Shown here piece by piece: positions 31,822 through 40,842 of a stretch of 64,000 nt of DNA. Where the stretch lies: assembly GCA_003243195.1 (NCBI GenBank), contig QFQI01000002.1:310001-374000 (forward strand). The letters run 5' to 3'. The notes under the pieces were generated by a model. That model had not been told where the DNA came from. It did not search any database and saw nothing but the letters and a program-made list of their open reading frames with translations. The translations under genes and the position numbers were made by a program. Position 1 is the first letter of the stretch. Every line of letters begins with the position of its first letter. The DNA comes from Sphingomonas taxi. Its GTDB lineage: Bacteria; Pseudomonadota; Alphaproteobacteria; Sphingomonadales; Sphingomonadaceae.

Positions 31822-33021
31822 ATGCACACGTCCGCCGCGCTCGACCGCATCAATCCTTCCCCGACGCTGGCGATCACCAGCCGCGTGCTGGAGCTGAAGC
31901 GTGCCGGCGTCGATGTGATCGGGCTGGGCGCGGGCGAGCCCGACTTCGACACGCCCGACTTCGTGAAGGAGGCCGCGATCGCGGCGATCCGCGCCGGCAA
32001 GACCAAATATACCAACGTCGACGGCACGCCCGAGCTGAAGGAGGCGATCGTCGCCAAGTTCAAGCGCGACAACGGCCTGGACTACACCCCGGCGCAGATC
32101 AGCGTGAACGTCGGTGGCAAGCACACGCTGTTCAACGCGCTGGTCGCGACGCTGGACGCGGGGGACGAGGTGATCGTCCCGGCGCCCTATTGGGTCAGCT
32201 ACCCCGACGTGGTGCAGTTCGCCGGCGCGACCCCCGTGATCGTCGCGGCGGGCGCGGATGTCGGCTACAAGCTGACGCCGGCGATGCTGGAAGGCGCGAT
32301 CACGCCGCGTACCAAGTGGCTGATCCTCAACTCGCCGTCGAACCCGACCGGCGCGGCCTATACGGTCGATGAGCTGAAGGCGCTGGGCGCGGTGCTGGAG
32401 CGGCATCCGCACGTGTGGATCTTCGCCGACGATATGTACGAGCATATCGTCTATGACGACTTCCGCTTCGCGACGATCGCGGAGGTATGCCCGTCGCTGT
32501 ACGAGCGGACGCTGACCGTGAACGGCTGTTCCAAGGCCTATGCGATGACCGGGTGGCGGATCGGCTTCGCCGCCGGCGCGCCGTGGCTCATCAAGGCGAT
32601 GAGCAAGCTGCAGTCGCAATCGACCAGCAACCCGTGTTCGATCGCGCAGGCTGCGGCGGTGGCGGCGCTGACCGGCGACCAGACGTTCCTGAAGGAGCGC
32701 GCGCGCGCCTTCCAGGTCCGCCGCGACCTGGTGGTCGGGATGCTGAACGCGGCGGAGGGCATCACCTGCCCGACGCCGGAGGGCGCCTTCTACGTCTATC
32801 CCGACGTTTCCGGGGTGATCGGCAAGTCGACGCCGGGCGGCATGCGGATCGGGAACGACAGCGATTTCGTCGGCTATCTGCTCGACGACGCCAAGGTCGC
32901 GGCGGTGCAGGGCGTGGCGTTCGGCGTCTCGCCGGCGATGCGGATCAGCTACGCCACCTCAGAGGAGATGCTGACCGAGGCGTGCCGGCGCATCCAGGCG
33001 GCCTGCGCCGCGCTGACATAA
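31822..33021 (+). CDS. Class I/II pyridoxal-phosphate aminotransferase, aspartate aminotransferase type
   Basis: The product has 399 residues. It opens INPSPTLAITSRVLELKRAGVDVIGLGAGEPDFDTP, then KYTNVDGTPELKEAI, LILNSPSNPTGAAY, ADDMYEHIVYD and the PLP-lysine motif VNGCSKAYAMTGWRIGFA (Lys238). This is the subgroup Ib aspartate/prephenate aminotransferase form of alphaproteobacteria. It moves amino groups between aspartate and 2-oxoglutarate, and often acts on prephenate too. Single gene, 50 bp after pabBC. Confidence 0.93.
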   Translation: MHTSAALDRINPSPTLAITSRVLELKRAGVDVIGLGAGEPDFDTPDFVKEAAIAAIRAGKTKYTNVDGTPELKEAIVAKFKRDNGLDYTPAQISVNVGGKHTLFNALVATLDAGDEVIVPAPYWVSYPDVVQFAGATPVIVAAGADVGYKLTPAMLEGAITPRTKWLILNSPSNPTGAAYTVDELKALGAVLERHPHVWIFADDMYEHIVYDDFRFATIAEVCPSLYERTLTVNGCSKAYAMTGWRIGFAAGAPWLIKAMSKLQSQSTSNPCSIAQAAAVAALTGDQTFLKERARAFQVRRDLVVGMLNAAEGITCPTPEGAFYVYPDVSGVIGKSTPGGMRIGNDSDFVGYLLDDAKVAAVQGVAFGVSPAMRISYATSEEMLTEACRRIQAACAALT

Positions 33022-33222
33022 GGTCTCGTTTTCGAAACGATCGCTTTCGAGAGTTGAAATGGCGCGGCAACACGCGCGCGTCTATATCGACCGCAGATGA
33101 ACGGGCGGCCCAGCCGCAGTTCAGGCGCGGTCGCTAAGCATCGCGTCCGTCGCCACGCACCGAACGTGACGGCGCGAGAAGATCATGCCGCCCCGCGCGG
33201 CAAAGGATAAAGAGAGCCGAAT

Positions 33223-33363
33223 ATGATCCGCTTCATCAAGTCGAGCTTCGCGTGGCAGTTTGCCGGCGGGTTCCTGATGGGCGCGGCCGGAATGGTCGCG
33301 TTGCACGCCACCCAGCCCGAAACACCCGCCAACCCGTATGCGGCGACCCACGCGAGCCGCTGA
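33223..33363 (+). CDS. 46-residue single-helix membrane protein
   Basis: The product begins MIRFIKSSFAWQFAGGFLMG, continues with a hydrophobic stretch (AAGMVALHA) and ends in a polar tail (TQPETPANPYAATHASR). A GAGAG site lies 8 bases before the ATG. It looks like a small inner-membrane protein with a cytoplasmic N-terminus. I do not recognise a family. It lies alone between the aminotransferase and msrA, with 200 bp of apparently non-coding DNA before it (33022-33222). Confidence 0.6.
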   Translation: MIRFIKSSFAWQFAGGFLMGAAGMVALHATQPETPANPYAATHASR

Positions 33364-33412
33364 TCGGCGGCGCTGATCTGGCGGACGCCGGATCGCATCC
33401 CATATCGGCGGC

Positions 33413-34081
33413 ATGACACGCTCCGCCCCAACGCTCGCTGTCCTGCCGCTCGCCGTCCTGCCGCTCCTGCTCGCCGCCTGCGGCACCGCCCGGGCCGAGC
33501 GCGCGGTGCCGATCCCGGTCGCCGCGCAGGATGTGCCGCCCGCCACCGGCGTGCAGCGGGCGGTGCTGGCCGGCGGCTGCTTCTGGGGCATGGAGGCGGT
33601 GTTCCGGCAGGTGAAGGGCGTGCGCGGCGTCACCGCCGGTTACGCCGGGGGTGCGGCGCAGGGCGCCAATTACGCGGCGGTGAGCAGCGAAACCACCCGT
33701 CATGCCGAGGCGGTGCGGATCGTCTACGACCCGCGCGTCGTCAGCTACGCCACGTTGCTGCGCGTCTATTTCTCGATCGCGCACGATCCGACGCAATTGA
33801 ACCGGCAGGGACCGGACACCGGCACCAGCTATCGCTCGGCGATCTTCCCGCAGACGCCCGCGCAGCGCGCCGTCGCCGCCGCCTATATCGCGCAACTTGA
33901 TCATTCGCACGTCTTCGCGCAGCGCATCGCGACGCGGCTGGAGGCGGGCGCCTTCTACCCGGCGGAGGGCTATCACCAGGATTTCTTCCGCCGCCATCCG
34001 ACGCATCCGTACATCGTGCGCTGGGACAAGCCGAAGGTCGCGGCGTTCCGCGCCGGCTTCCCCGAGCTGGCGGTGCGCTGA
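33413..34081 (+). CDS. msrA: Peptide methionine sulfoxide reductase MsrA, lipoprotein form
   Basis: A 222-residue product. A lipoprotein signal (LPLAVLPLLLAACGTARA, lipobox Cys23) is followed by the MsrA domain with the catalytic Cys56 in LAGGCFWGMEAVFRQVKGV, then GYAGG, YDPRVVSYATLLRVYFSIAHDPTQLNRQGPDTGTSYRSAIF and AEGYHQDFFRRHPTHPYI. It repairs methionine-S-sulfoxide in proteins; the signal places it in the periplasm or on the membrane. Confidence 0.95.
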   Translation: MTRSAPTLAVLPLAVLPLLLAACGTARAERAVPIPVAAQDVPPATGVQRAVLAGGCFWGMEAVFRQVKGVRGVTAGYAGGAAQGANYAAVSSETTRHAEAVRIVYDPRVVSYATLLRVYFSIAHDPTQLNRQGPDTGTSYRSAIFPQTPAQRAVAAAYIAQLDHSHVFAQRIATRLEAGAFYPAEGYHQDFFRRHPTHPYIVRWDKPKVAAFRAGFPELAVR

Positions 34082-34105
34082 ACCGCACCGACCGGCGCGG
34101 CGGCC

Positions 34106-34291
34106 TCACGCGGTCAGTCGCCGTCCCGCTTCCACCAGCAGCACCGGCACGCCATCCCTGACCGGATAGGCGACGCCCGCCGCGTCGGACACCAGTTCCT
34201 GCCGTTCCGCGTCGTAGCGCAGCGGCGTGCGCGTCGCCGGGCAGACCAGCCGCTCCAGCAACCACGGGTCGATCGGTGCGGCGCTCGTCAT
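34106..34291 (-). CDS. Trm112 family small protein
   Basis: A 61-residue protein with PWLLERLVCPATRTPLRYDAERQELVSDAAGVAYPVRDGVPVLL, the Trm112/YcaR pattern. Such proteins bind and stabilise methyltransferases; only one Cys of the usual zinc set is present, as is common in the bacterial form. It overlaps the LON-domain gene stop by ATGA and converges on msrA with only 24 bp between. Confidence 0.9.
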   Translation of the reverse strand: MTSAAPIDPWLLERLVCPATRTPLRYDAERQELVSDAAGVAYPVRDGVPVLLVEAGRRLTA

Positions 34292-34911
34292 TGCAGCGTC
34301 ACCCGCTCCTCGCCGTCGTGGCGCCCGAAGAACTGCATCAATTGCACCAGCAGCTCCGCGCGCCCGGCCAGGCTCCCCACCTCCAGCAGCGCCTGTTTCG
34401 CGGCGACGTCGAAGGGGGCGATCTGCGCGATGCCGTTGACCAGGCTGGTGTCGTCGAGCCGGCCGACCGCCTTCCAGTCGACCGCATAGCCATGCGCCTC
34501 CGCGAAGCGCCGCGATTCCAGCTCCAGCGACGCCCGCTCGCCCAGCGACAGCGTCTCCTCCTCCGCGACCGGCAGCAGCTCCGCCTCGACCTGTCGGAAC
34601 GGCGTGGTCACCACGATCTCGCGCACGATGCGGAACAGCGCCACGCCCTGCAAAATCAAGTTGTAGCGCCCGTCGTCCAGCGCCTCGACCTCGGCGATGC
34701 GCCCGACGCAGCCGATGTCGAACAGCGCCGGCGCGGCCGGGTCATCGCTGTCGGGGCGCGGCTGGATCATCGCGATCCGCCGGTCGCGCGCCATGGCGTC
34801 GGACACCATCGCGCGGTAGCGCGGCTCGAAGATGTGAAGCGGCAGGTGCAGGTGCGGGAACAGCAGCGCACCCGGCAGCGGAAAGATCGAGAGCCGCGTC
34901 GTGCCGGTCAT
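34288..34911 (-). CDS. LON peptidase substrate-binding domain protein
   Basis: A 207-residue stand-alone LON N-terminal (PUA-like) domain without ATPase or protease. It starts with RLSIFPLPGALLFPHLHLPLHIFEPRYRAMV and contains FDIGCVGRIAEVEALDDGRYNLILQGVALFRI. Such proteins are widespread in alphaproteobacteria next to ybbN, role unknown. Start at 34911 overlaps the ybbN stop (ATGA); an ORF extension to 34956 lies inside ybbN and is not used. Confidence 0.9.
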   Translation of the reverse strand: MTGTTRLSIFPLPGALLFPHLHLPLHIFEPRYRAMVSDAMARDRRIAMIQPRPDSDDPAAPALFDIGCVGRIAEVEALDDGRYNLILQGVALFRIVREIVVTTPFRQVEAELLPVAEEETLSLGERASLELESRRFAEAHGYAVDWKAVGRLDDTSLVNGIAQIAPFDVAAKQALLEVGSLAGRAELLVQLMQFFGRHDGEERVTLQ

Positions 34912-35819
34912 CCGAACAGGATCGCCGACAATCGCCGGCGCTGCGCCGACACCCATGGATCCTCCAGCCCGACCGCCTCGAACAGTTTCAGCAACTGCTG
35001 GCGCGCCGCGCCCTCGTTCCAGTCGCGCTCGGTCGCGACGATCGACAGGAAACCGTCCGCCGCCGCATCGCGATCCCCGGCGCCCATGCGCGCATTGGCC
35101 AGGTCGTAGCGCGCCTGAAGGTCGTCGGGATTCGCCGCCACCGCCGCTTCCAGCGGGGCGAGATCATCGACCGCCGGCGCCGATCGCGCCAGCGCCAGCG
35201 CGGCCACCGCGCGCGCGACCTCCGGGCGCTTCGCTACGTCGGCGGGCAGCGCGGCGATCGCGGCCTCCGCCTCGTCGACCTGCCCCGCCGCGACCAGCGC
35301 GCGGATCCGGCCGGACAGCACCGCATGATGATCGGGCGCCATGTCGAGCAACTGGTCGAAGATCGACAGCGCGCGCGCGGCGTCGCCCTCCGCCAGCACC
35401 TGCTCGCCCATCGCGATCAGCGGCTCCAGCTCCGCCTCCTGATCCTGCGCCGCGCCCTGGATCGGCAACTGGCGCAGCAACTGGTCGAGCGTGGTGCGCA
35501 GCGCCGATTCGGTGCGCGCGCTGGTCAGGTCGGCGACAAGCTGTCCCTGGAACATCGCATAGACCGTCGGGATCGAGCGGATCTGGAACTGCGCGGCGAT
35601 GAACTGGTCCTTGTCGGTGTCGACCTTGGCCAGCACCACGCCCTTGTCGGCATAATCGGCGGCCACCTTGTCGAGCACCGGGCCCAGCGCCTTGCATGGC
35701 CCGCACCATTCCGCCCAGAAATCGACGATGACGAGCTGCGTCATCGACGGTTCGACGACATTGGCGCGGAAGCGCTGGACGGCTTCCTTCTCTGCCGGTG
35801 ACATGCCTAACGTGGCCAA
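34908..35819 (-). CDS. ybbN: Thioredoxin-domain co-chaperone YbbN (CnoX-like)
   Basis: A 303-residue protein: an N-terminal thioredoxin domain with VIVDFWAEWCGPCKALGPVLDKVA (Cys39-x-x-Cys42 active site intact) and a C-terminal tetratricopeptide-type region (AMGEQVLAEGDAARALSIFDQLLDMAPDHHAVL, NPDDLQARYDLANARMGAGD). The start is a TTG at 35819, chosen because AGGAG lies six bases before it; the ATG at 35804 has no such site. E. coli CnoX protects proteins from over-oxidation and hands them to GroEL. First gene of ybbN-LON-trm112. Confidence 0.93.
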   Translation of the reverse strand: MATLGMSPAEKEAVQRFRANVVEPSMTQLVIVDFWAEWCGPCKALGPVLDKVAADYADKGVVLAKVDTDKDQFIAAQFQIRSIPTVYAMFQGQLVADLTSARTESALRTTLDQLLRQLPIQGAAQDQEAELEPLIAMGEQVLAEGDAARALSIFDQLLDMAPDHHAVLSGRIRALVAAGQVDEAEAAIAALPADVAKRPEVARAVAALALARSAPAVDDLAPLEAAVAANPDDLQARYDLANARMGAGDRDAAADGFLSIVATERDWNEGAARQQLLKLFEAVGLEDPWVSAQRRRLSAILFG

Positions 35820-35901
35820 GGGGCGCTCCTGAAACTGCTTGCGCCCCTTATGTGGGAACCGGGCGGGGGATACAAACCCCCCGCCCCGCCCGTGCCGACG
35901 A

Positions 35902-36753
35902 TCAGAAGGCGGCGGTCACCGCGAACACCACCTTGCTGCCCGCGATCGAGCCGACGCCGTCCTGCCCCCGGCTGAAGCTGGGTTGCAGATACGCCGCCTC
36001 GCGGTCGGAAATGTTGGTGTCGACATAGGAGACGCCGACCGTCAGCGGCGTGCTGGGCACCGCATAGTCGAGGCCCAGCATCCAGTCGACATATTCGCCG
36101 GTCGGCGCCACGCTGGTCGCGAACGGGCCGAGTCCGTCATTGCCCTTCGACGCGCCGATATGCGCCTTGGCGGTCAGCCCGGTGTTGGGGATCGCGGCGG
36201 CGGCGTCGCCCCAGATGTAGAGGTTGTCGTTCTTGTCGCCGGGCTGGTCGTAGACGCCCGCCGCGGCCGACGTGCCGTTCAGATACCAGGCGCCCAGCGC
36301 CTCCTGCTTGGGGGCATAGGCGACACCGGCGGTCAGCGTCGCGGGGCCGAGCGTGCCGGACAGCTTGACATACGGCTCGATGAAGTCGGTGTTGTCGAAG
36401 CCGCCGGGATACATGTACCAGGTCGCGCCGATGTCCAGCGTGCCGCCGTCGCCGACCGGGAACTTGTAGCCCGCGATCAGGTCCAGCTCCATGTTGGCGC
36501 CGCCGAAGGTGCCCCATCCGGCCAGGTTCGATCCCCAGGTGCCGATGTACACGCCGCTTTCATGCGCGATGGTGAAGCCGCCCTGCACCGCGAGATTCTC
36601 GTCGGATTGCGAGACCCCGCGGAAGCGATAGTCGCTGACCAGCCCGACCGAGCCGGAGACGGTCACCACCTTCGGCGGATCGGTTTCCTGTGCGGCGGCC
36701 GGCACGGCGACGCAGCCCAGGAGCATGGCGGAGAGAAGAAGTGCGTATTTCAT
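35902..36753 (-). CDS. TorF family putative outer membrane porin
   Basis: A 283-residue protein. A signal peptide (YALLLSAMLLGCVAVPAAAQ) precedes a beta-barrel with the family opening SGSVGLVSDYRFRGVSQSDENLAVQGGFTIAHESGVYIGTWGSNL, and ends in VVFAVTAAF with a C-terminal Phe, the usual outer-membrane insertion signal. Strong ribosome binding site GGGAGG. It is an outer membrane channel of unknown substrate, upstream of the ybbN group and downstream of a sulfate permease-type gene. Confidence 0.9.
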   Translation of the reverse strand: MKYALLLSAMLLGCVAVPAAAQETDPPKVVTVSGSVGLVSDYRFRGVSQSDENLAVQGGFTIAHESGVYIGTWGSNLAGWGTFGGANMELDLIAGYKFPVGDGGTLDIGATWYMYPGGFDNTDFIEPYVKLSGTLGPATLTAGVAYAPKQEALGAWYLNGTSAAAGVYDQPGDKNDNLYIWGDAAAAIPNTGLTAKAHIGASKGNDGLGPFATSVAPTGEYVDWMLGLDYAVPSTPLTVGVSYVDTNISDREAAYLQPSFSRGQDGVGSIAGSKVVFAVTAAF

Positions 36754-36835
36754 GGAACCTCCCGTGTGGCAGAGGCTCCTCCTGCTTATGATCCGCTCCC
36801 GCTCTCTCCCGCCGTTACGTCGCGCCGACATCACA

Positions 36836-36865
36836 CGGGAGGGCGACCGCTAGGTCACCCTCCCG
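36836..36865. repeat. Interrupted 12-bp inverted repeat between SulP gene and TorF porin gene
   Basis: CGGGAGGG (36836-36843) pairs with CCCTCCCG (36858-36865); inside, GACC pairs with GGTC around a GCTA loop, with one mismatch. It lies 82 bases before the TorF start and 57 bases past the SulP stop, on the minus strand. No T-run follows on either strand. It may end or stabilise the SulP transcript or act in the leader of TorF. Confidence 0.5.
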
Positions 36866-36922
36866 AGGTATCGGCCCTTTCTTGCCGAATTATGTCGTGA
36901 TCGTATCAAAACATGTCCAGGA

Positions 36923-38491
36923 TCAGCTCTTCGAATGATCCTCGTCCAGTGTGGCGATCCGGCCACGCGCGCCGCTGATCGTGACCGGATGACCGGCGGC
37001 GCGGCGGCGCTGGAACCAGTCGCGCAGCATTTCCGCGCTGGTATGGTCCACCGCGTCCAGCCGCGTCGCGTCGATATGCACCGCCGTCCCGGCGGGCACG
37101 CGGTCCAGCGTTTCGGACAGCCGGGGCAGCGTCACGAAGGTGGCGGTGCCGTCCAGCGTGATCGCGTGCGTCTCGTCCTGCGTTTCCTCGTACACGCGCA
37201 GCCGCAGCCGGTGCAGGTTGGGCACCAGCTCCAGCATGGTCAGGCCGATCCCGACCAGCACGCCGGTGAGCAGGTCGGTGGACACCACCATGATGAGCGT
37301 CGCCGCCCAGATCAGCACCGGCAGCACGCCATAGTCGCGGAACAGGTGGGTGGCGTGCTTGACGCTGACCAGCCGGAAGCCAGTGACCACCAGGATCGCG
37401 CCCAGCGCCGCCATCGGGATCATCGTCAGCACGAACGGCAGCGCCGCGACGAAGCCGAGGATCCACGCGCCGTGCAGGATCGCCGACAGGCGGGTCGCCG
37501 CGCCGGCCTGCACGTTGGCGGAGCTGCGCACGATCACCCCGGTCATCGGCAGCGCGCCCGCGAAGCCGCACAGCAGGTTGCCGACGCCTTGCGCGCGCAA
37601 TTCCTTGTTATAGTCGGTGCGCACGCCGCCGTGCATCTTGTCGACGGCGGCGGCCGACAACAGCGTTTCCGCCGACGCGATGAAGGCGATCGCCACCGCC
37701 GCGGCGATCACCGCCGGATCGAGCAGCCGTGCGAAGGCGTCGCCGGACGGCGGCGTCACCGCGGCGACGATCGAATCGGGCACCTGCACCCGCGCGACGT
37801 CCAGTCCCAGCACCAGCGCCAGCAGCGTGCCGACCACCACGCCCACCAGCGCGCCGGGCAGCAGCCGCAGCGTGGCGGGCCGGTATTTCTCCCACCCCAG
37901 CATCGCCAGGATCGTCGCCACGCCGATCCCGAACGCGAATTCGGTCGCCTGGAGGTTGCTGGGCGACAGGCCGAGCAGCCGGCCGGGCACGGCGGCGAGG
38001 TTCTGCAACCCGCTGGGCAGCGGCCGGTGGTCGAACAGGACGTGGAATTGCCCCACGACGATCAGCACGCCGATCCCGGCCAGCATGCCGTGCACCACCG
38101 CCGGCGAGATCGCCTTGAACCAGCCGCCGAGCCGGAACACGCCCGCCGCCACCTGCACCGCGCCGGCGACGACCAGGATCGGGCCGAGCGCGCTCAGCCC
38201 CTGATCGCGCACCAGTTCGTAGACGATCACCGCCAGCCCGGCGGCGGGGCCGCTGACCTGCAACGGCGATCCCGCCAGCGCGCCGACCACCAGCCCGCCG
38301 ATGATGCCGGTGATGAGCCCCTTTTCGGCCGGAACACCGGAGGCGATCGCGATGCCCATGCACAGCGGCATCGCGACCAGGAACACCACGATCGACGCGG
38401 TGAGGTCGCGGCCGAGGAGCGACACGGACGGCACCGACACGCCGGGCCGTGCGATGGCGGGTTCCGCCATGGGTGGCGCCACGCTGGCCAT
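36923..38491 (-). CDS. SulP family inorganic anion transporter
   Basis: A 522-residue protein from ATG 38491. The membrane part has about 11-14 helices with the SulP signature early on (LTASIVVFLVAMPLCMGIAIASGVPAEKGLITGIIGG) and VSGPAAGLAVIVYELV, ALPMTGVIVRSSANVQAGAATRLS. The last ~120 residues form a STAS domain (LDGTATFVTLPRLSETLDRVPAGTAVHIDATRLDAVDHTSAEML). Family members carry sulfate, bicarbonate or other anions; the close resemblance to bicarbonate-type SulP of aquatic bacteria is an impression only. Confidence 0.9.
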   Translation of the reverse strand: MASVAPPMAEPAIARPGVSVPSVSLLGRDLTASIVVFLVAMPLCMGIAIASGVPAEKGLITGIIGGLVVGALAGSPLQVSGPAAGLAVIVYELVRDQGLSALGPILVVAGAVQVAAGVFRLGGWFKAISPAVVHGMLAGIGVLIVVGQFHVLFDHRPLPSGLQNLAAVPGRLLGLSPSNLQATEFAFGIGVATILAMLGWEKYRPATLRLLPGALVGVVVGTLLALVLGLDVARVQVPDSIVAAVTPPSGDAFARLLDPAVIAAAVAIAFIASAETLLSAAAVDKMHGGVRTDYNKELRAQGVGNLLCGFAGALPMTGVIVRSSANVQAGAATRLSAILHGAWILGFVAALPFVLTMIPMAALGAILVVTGFRLVSVKHATHLFRDYGVLPVLIWAATLIMVVSTDLLTGVLVGIGLTMLELVPNLHRLRLRVYEETQDETHAITLDGTATFVTLPRLSETLDRVPAGTAVHIDATRLDAVDHTSAEMLRDWFQRRRAAGHPVTISGARGRIATLDEDHSKS

Positions 38492-38643
38492 CACGCGTCC
38501 ACCGCGACGACATGCCGCGCGACATCGACGCGCCTCGTTACCTCAACGGCCGTGCCGTCGCAGACGCTGCCCACGCCATCTCTCCCGTACCTAACCGATC
38601 AGGTGGTACAGCGCTCCGCTTTCCGCCGTGCGACGCGGCCGTG

Positions 38644-39966
38644 TCATTTCGTTTCCCGCGCCGGCAACGCGATCTCCGCGCACAATCCGCCGGCTGCGCG
38701 ATTGGCCAGCGTCAGCGTGCCGCCCTCCGCCGCGACCGCGAGCTGCACGATCGGCAGCCCCAGCCCGAAGCCGACCGTATCGCGCCCGCGCGCCGGGTCG
38801 AGCCGCACGAACGGCTCCAGCACATGGTCCATCTCGTCGTCGGGGATGCCCGGCCCGTCATCCTCGACGCGGATGCGCAGCCCGCCGTCCCCCGACGAAA
38901 GCGTGATGGTCACCCGCTCCCCGTAATGGAGCGCATTGTCGACCAGGTTGACCAGCGCGCGCTTGAAGCCGACCCGCCGCACGCGCCACTCGCAATGGTC
39001 CGGCCCGACATAGACGGCATCGCGCCCGCGATCCTGCGCATCGTCGGCGACGGTCGCGCACATCACCGCCAGATCGACGACGCTGGACGCCTCCGGATCG
39101 GCCTCGCCGCCCAGAAAGGCGAGCAGCGAGGTGATCATCGCCTCCATTTCGAGGACGTCGCGGACGATCGCCTCGCGCGTTTCCTCCTGCGGCAGCGATT
39201 CGGTGCGCAGGTGCAGCCGCGCCAGCGGGGTGCGCAGGTCGTGGCCGACCGCCGCCAGCGCCTGCGTCCGTCCGGCGATCAGCGCCTGGATGCGCTCCTG
39301 CATGCGGTTGAACGCGGTGATGACGCGGCGCACCTCGCCGGGGCCATCCTCCTCGACCGGCTCGACCTCGCCATGCCCCAGCCGGTCCGCCGCCGCCGCC
39401 AGCCGGCGCAGCGGCAGCAGCACGCGGCGCAACAGCACCCCGCCCAGCACCATCAGCGCGATCGCGGGCACCATCGCCAGCGCGATCCGCTCGAACGACA
39501 GGTTGATGTTGGCCACCGGCTGGCGCGTGCGGAAATACAGCCAGCTTCCGTCGTCCAGCCGCAGCCCGCCCGCCACCACCGAGCGGCGCCCCGGCGATTG
39601 CAGCCGCAGCCTCAGATCGGTGGCGGCCAGCGCCGGCTCCCATTCCACCACCTGCCGGTGCATCTCGTCCAGCGCCGGCGCGATCGGCGGCGGCGGGGGC
39701 AGGGCCTCGCTCCATTCCAGCGCATAGCGGTCGGTGGTCAGCTCGCCCGCCATCGCGGGGCGCTGCGCGGCGGGACGCTCCGCGATCAGGCGGCGGCTGA
39801 TGACCAGATGCTCGGCCAGCCGGTTCGCTTCGTCGTCGCGCACCGCGAAGCTGCTCGCACGCTCGTACAGCAACGTGCTGGCGCCGAATTCGATCACCAG
39901 CGTCAGCAACAGGATCGCCAGCACCTGCCCCAGCAGGCCGATCGCCGGCCGGCGCAGGAATGGCAC
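38644..39966 (-). CDS. Sensor histidine kinase, EnvZ/OmpR-system type
   Basis: A 440-residue protein beginning at a GTG (39966) just after the response regulator stop. Two membrane helices (LLGQVLAILLLTLVIEFGASTLLYE and IALAMVPAIALMVLGGVLL) flank a periplasmic domain of about 125 residues, followed by HAMP, the H-box LAAVGHDLRTPLARL with His242, and the ATPase boxes VDNALHYGERV, VEDDGPGIPDDEM and GFGLGLPIVQLAVAAEGG. The signal is unknown. It pairs with the adjacent OmpR-type regulator. Confidence 0.92.
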   Translation of the reverse strand: MPFLRRPAIGLLGQVLAILLLTLVIEFGASTLLYERASSFAVRDDEANRLAEHLVISRRLIAERPAAQRPAMAGELTTDRYALEWSEALPPPPPIAPALDEMHRQVVEWEPALAATDLRLRLQSPGRRSVVAGGLRLDDGSWLYFRTRQPVANINLSFERIALAMVPAIALMVLGGVLLRRVLLPLRRLAAAADRLGHGEVEPVEEDGPGEVRRVITAFNRMQERIQALIAGRTQALAAVGHDLRTPLARLHLRTESLPQEETREAIVRDVLEMEAMITSLLAFLGGEADPEASSVVDLAVMCATVADDAQDRGRDAVYVGPDHCEWRVRRVGFKRALVNLVDNALHYGERVTITLSSGDGGLRIRVEDDGPGIPDDEMDHVLEPFVRLDPARGRDTVGFGLGLPIVQLAVAAEGGTLTLANRAAGGLCAEIALPARETK

Positions 39967-39971
39967 CCGGG

Positions 39972-40682
39972 TCAGCGCCGCTCGACCGGCGCGTTGAGCA
40001 TGTACCCGACCCCGCGCACCGTCACGATCGGCGCGGGCGCGCCGGCGCTGCCCAGCTTGCGCCGCAGCCGGCTGACCAGCACGTCGATCGAGCGGTCCGA
40101 ACTGTCGCCCAGCCGCGTGCGGCTCAGCTCGATCAGCCGTTCGCGCGCGATCACTCGCTGCGCATGGTCGGCCAGCACCACCAGCAGGTCGAACTCCGCG
40201 CCGGTCAGGTCGACGATCGCGCCGGTCGGCGACGCCAGCTCGCGTCGCGGCAGGTTCACCGTCCAGCCGTCGAACGTCAGCACGCCCTGGTCGCCCGCGC
40301 CCGCGCGCCGGTCCAGCGCGGGGCGGCGCAGCACCGCGCGCACCCGCGCCACCAGCTCGCGCGTGCCGAACGGCTTGGCGATGTAATCGTCCGCGCCCAG
40401 CTCCAGCCCGACGACGCGGTCGGTCTCGCTGGCGCGCGCCGACATGAAGATGATCGGCACGTCGCTTTTCTGGCGCAGCGACCGGCACAGGTCGATGCCG
40501 CTGGTGCCGGGCAGCATGATGTCGAGCAGCACCAGGTCGACCGGCCCCGAATCGAGCGCCAGCCACATTTCCGGCGCGGCTGACGCCGGGCGAACGGCAT
40601 AGCCGTTCTCCTGAAGCGCGCGGGCGGTGAGCATCCTGAGTGACGGATCGTCCTCGACGAGCAGGATCGTGGGAGCGGTCAT
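39972..40682 (-). CDS. OmpR/PhoB family response regulator
   Basis: A 236-residue product starting MTAPTILLVEDDPSLRML at 40682 (an in-frame upstream extension lacks a ribosome site). The receiver domain has the acidic pocket VEDD, phospho-acceptor Asp54 in LVLLDIMLPG and Lys103 in YIAKPFG. The C-terminal winged helix contains LTGAEFDLLVVLADHAQRVIARERL and DRSIDVLVSRLRRKLGSAGAPAPIVTVRGVGYML. Upstream of its kinase and next to tRNA-Gly(GCC). Confidence 0.93.
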   Translation of the reverse strand: MTAPTILLVEDDPSLRMLTARALQENGYAVRPASAAPEMWLALDSGPVDLVLLDIMLPGTSGIDLCRSLRQKSDVPIIFMSARASETDRVVGLELGADDYIAKPFGTRELVARVRAVLRRPALDRRAGAGDQGVLTFDGWTVNLPRRELASPTGAIVDLTGAEFDLLVVLADHAQRVIARERLIELSRTRLGDSSDRSIDVLVSRLRRKLGSAGAPAPIVTVRGVGYMLNAPVERR

Positions 40683-40842
40683 GCCACCGGACCTAGGGTC
40701 CGTACCCATCGCGGTCAATTCGTGGCGGCACAGGAAAAATGATGCGATCGACGCGATGGGGCTTGCGGGGCATGGGGACCGCTGCTAGTGGCGCCACCTC
40801 ACCCGGCGGGAGCGCTTCCAGCTCCCGATCAACGGCGCCAGA

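Noticed and set aside
33023..33050. AT-richer symmetric stretch (TTTCGAAA, CGAAA-N7-TTTCG) after the aminotransferase gene as a terminator or operator
   Set aside because: The arms are only 5 bases and do not extend; no clear relation to a promoter.
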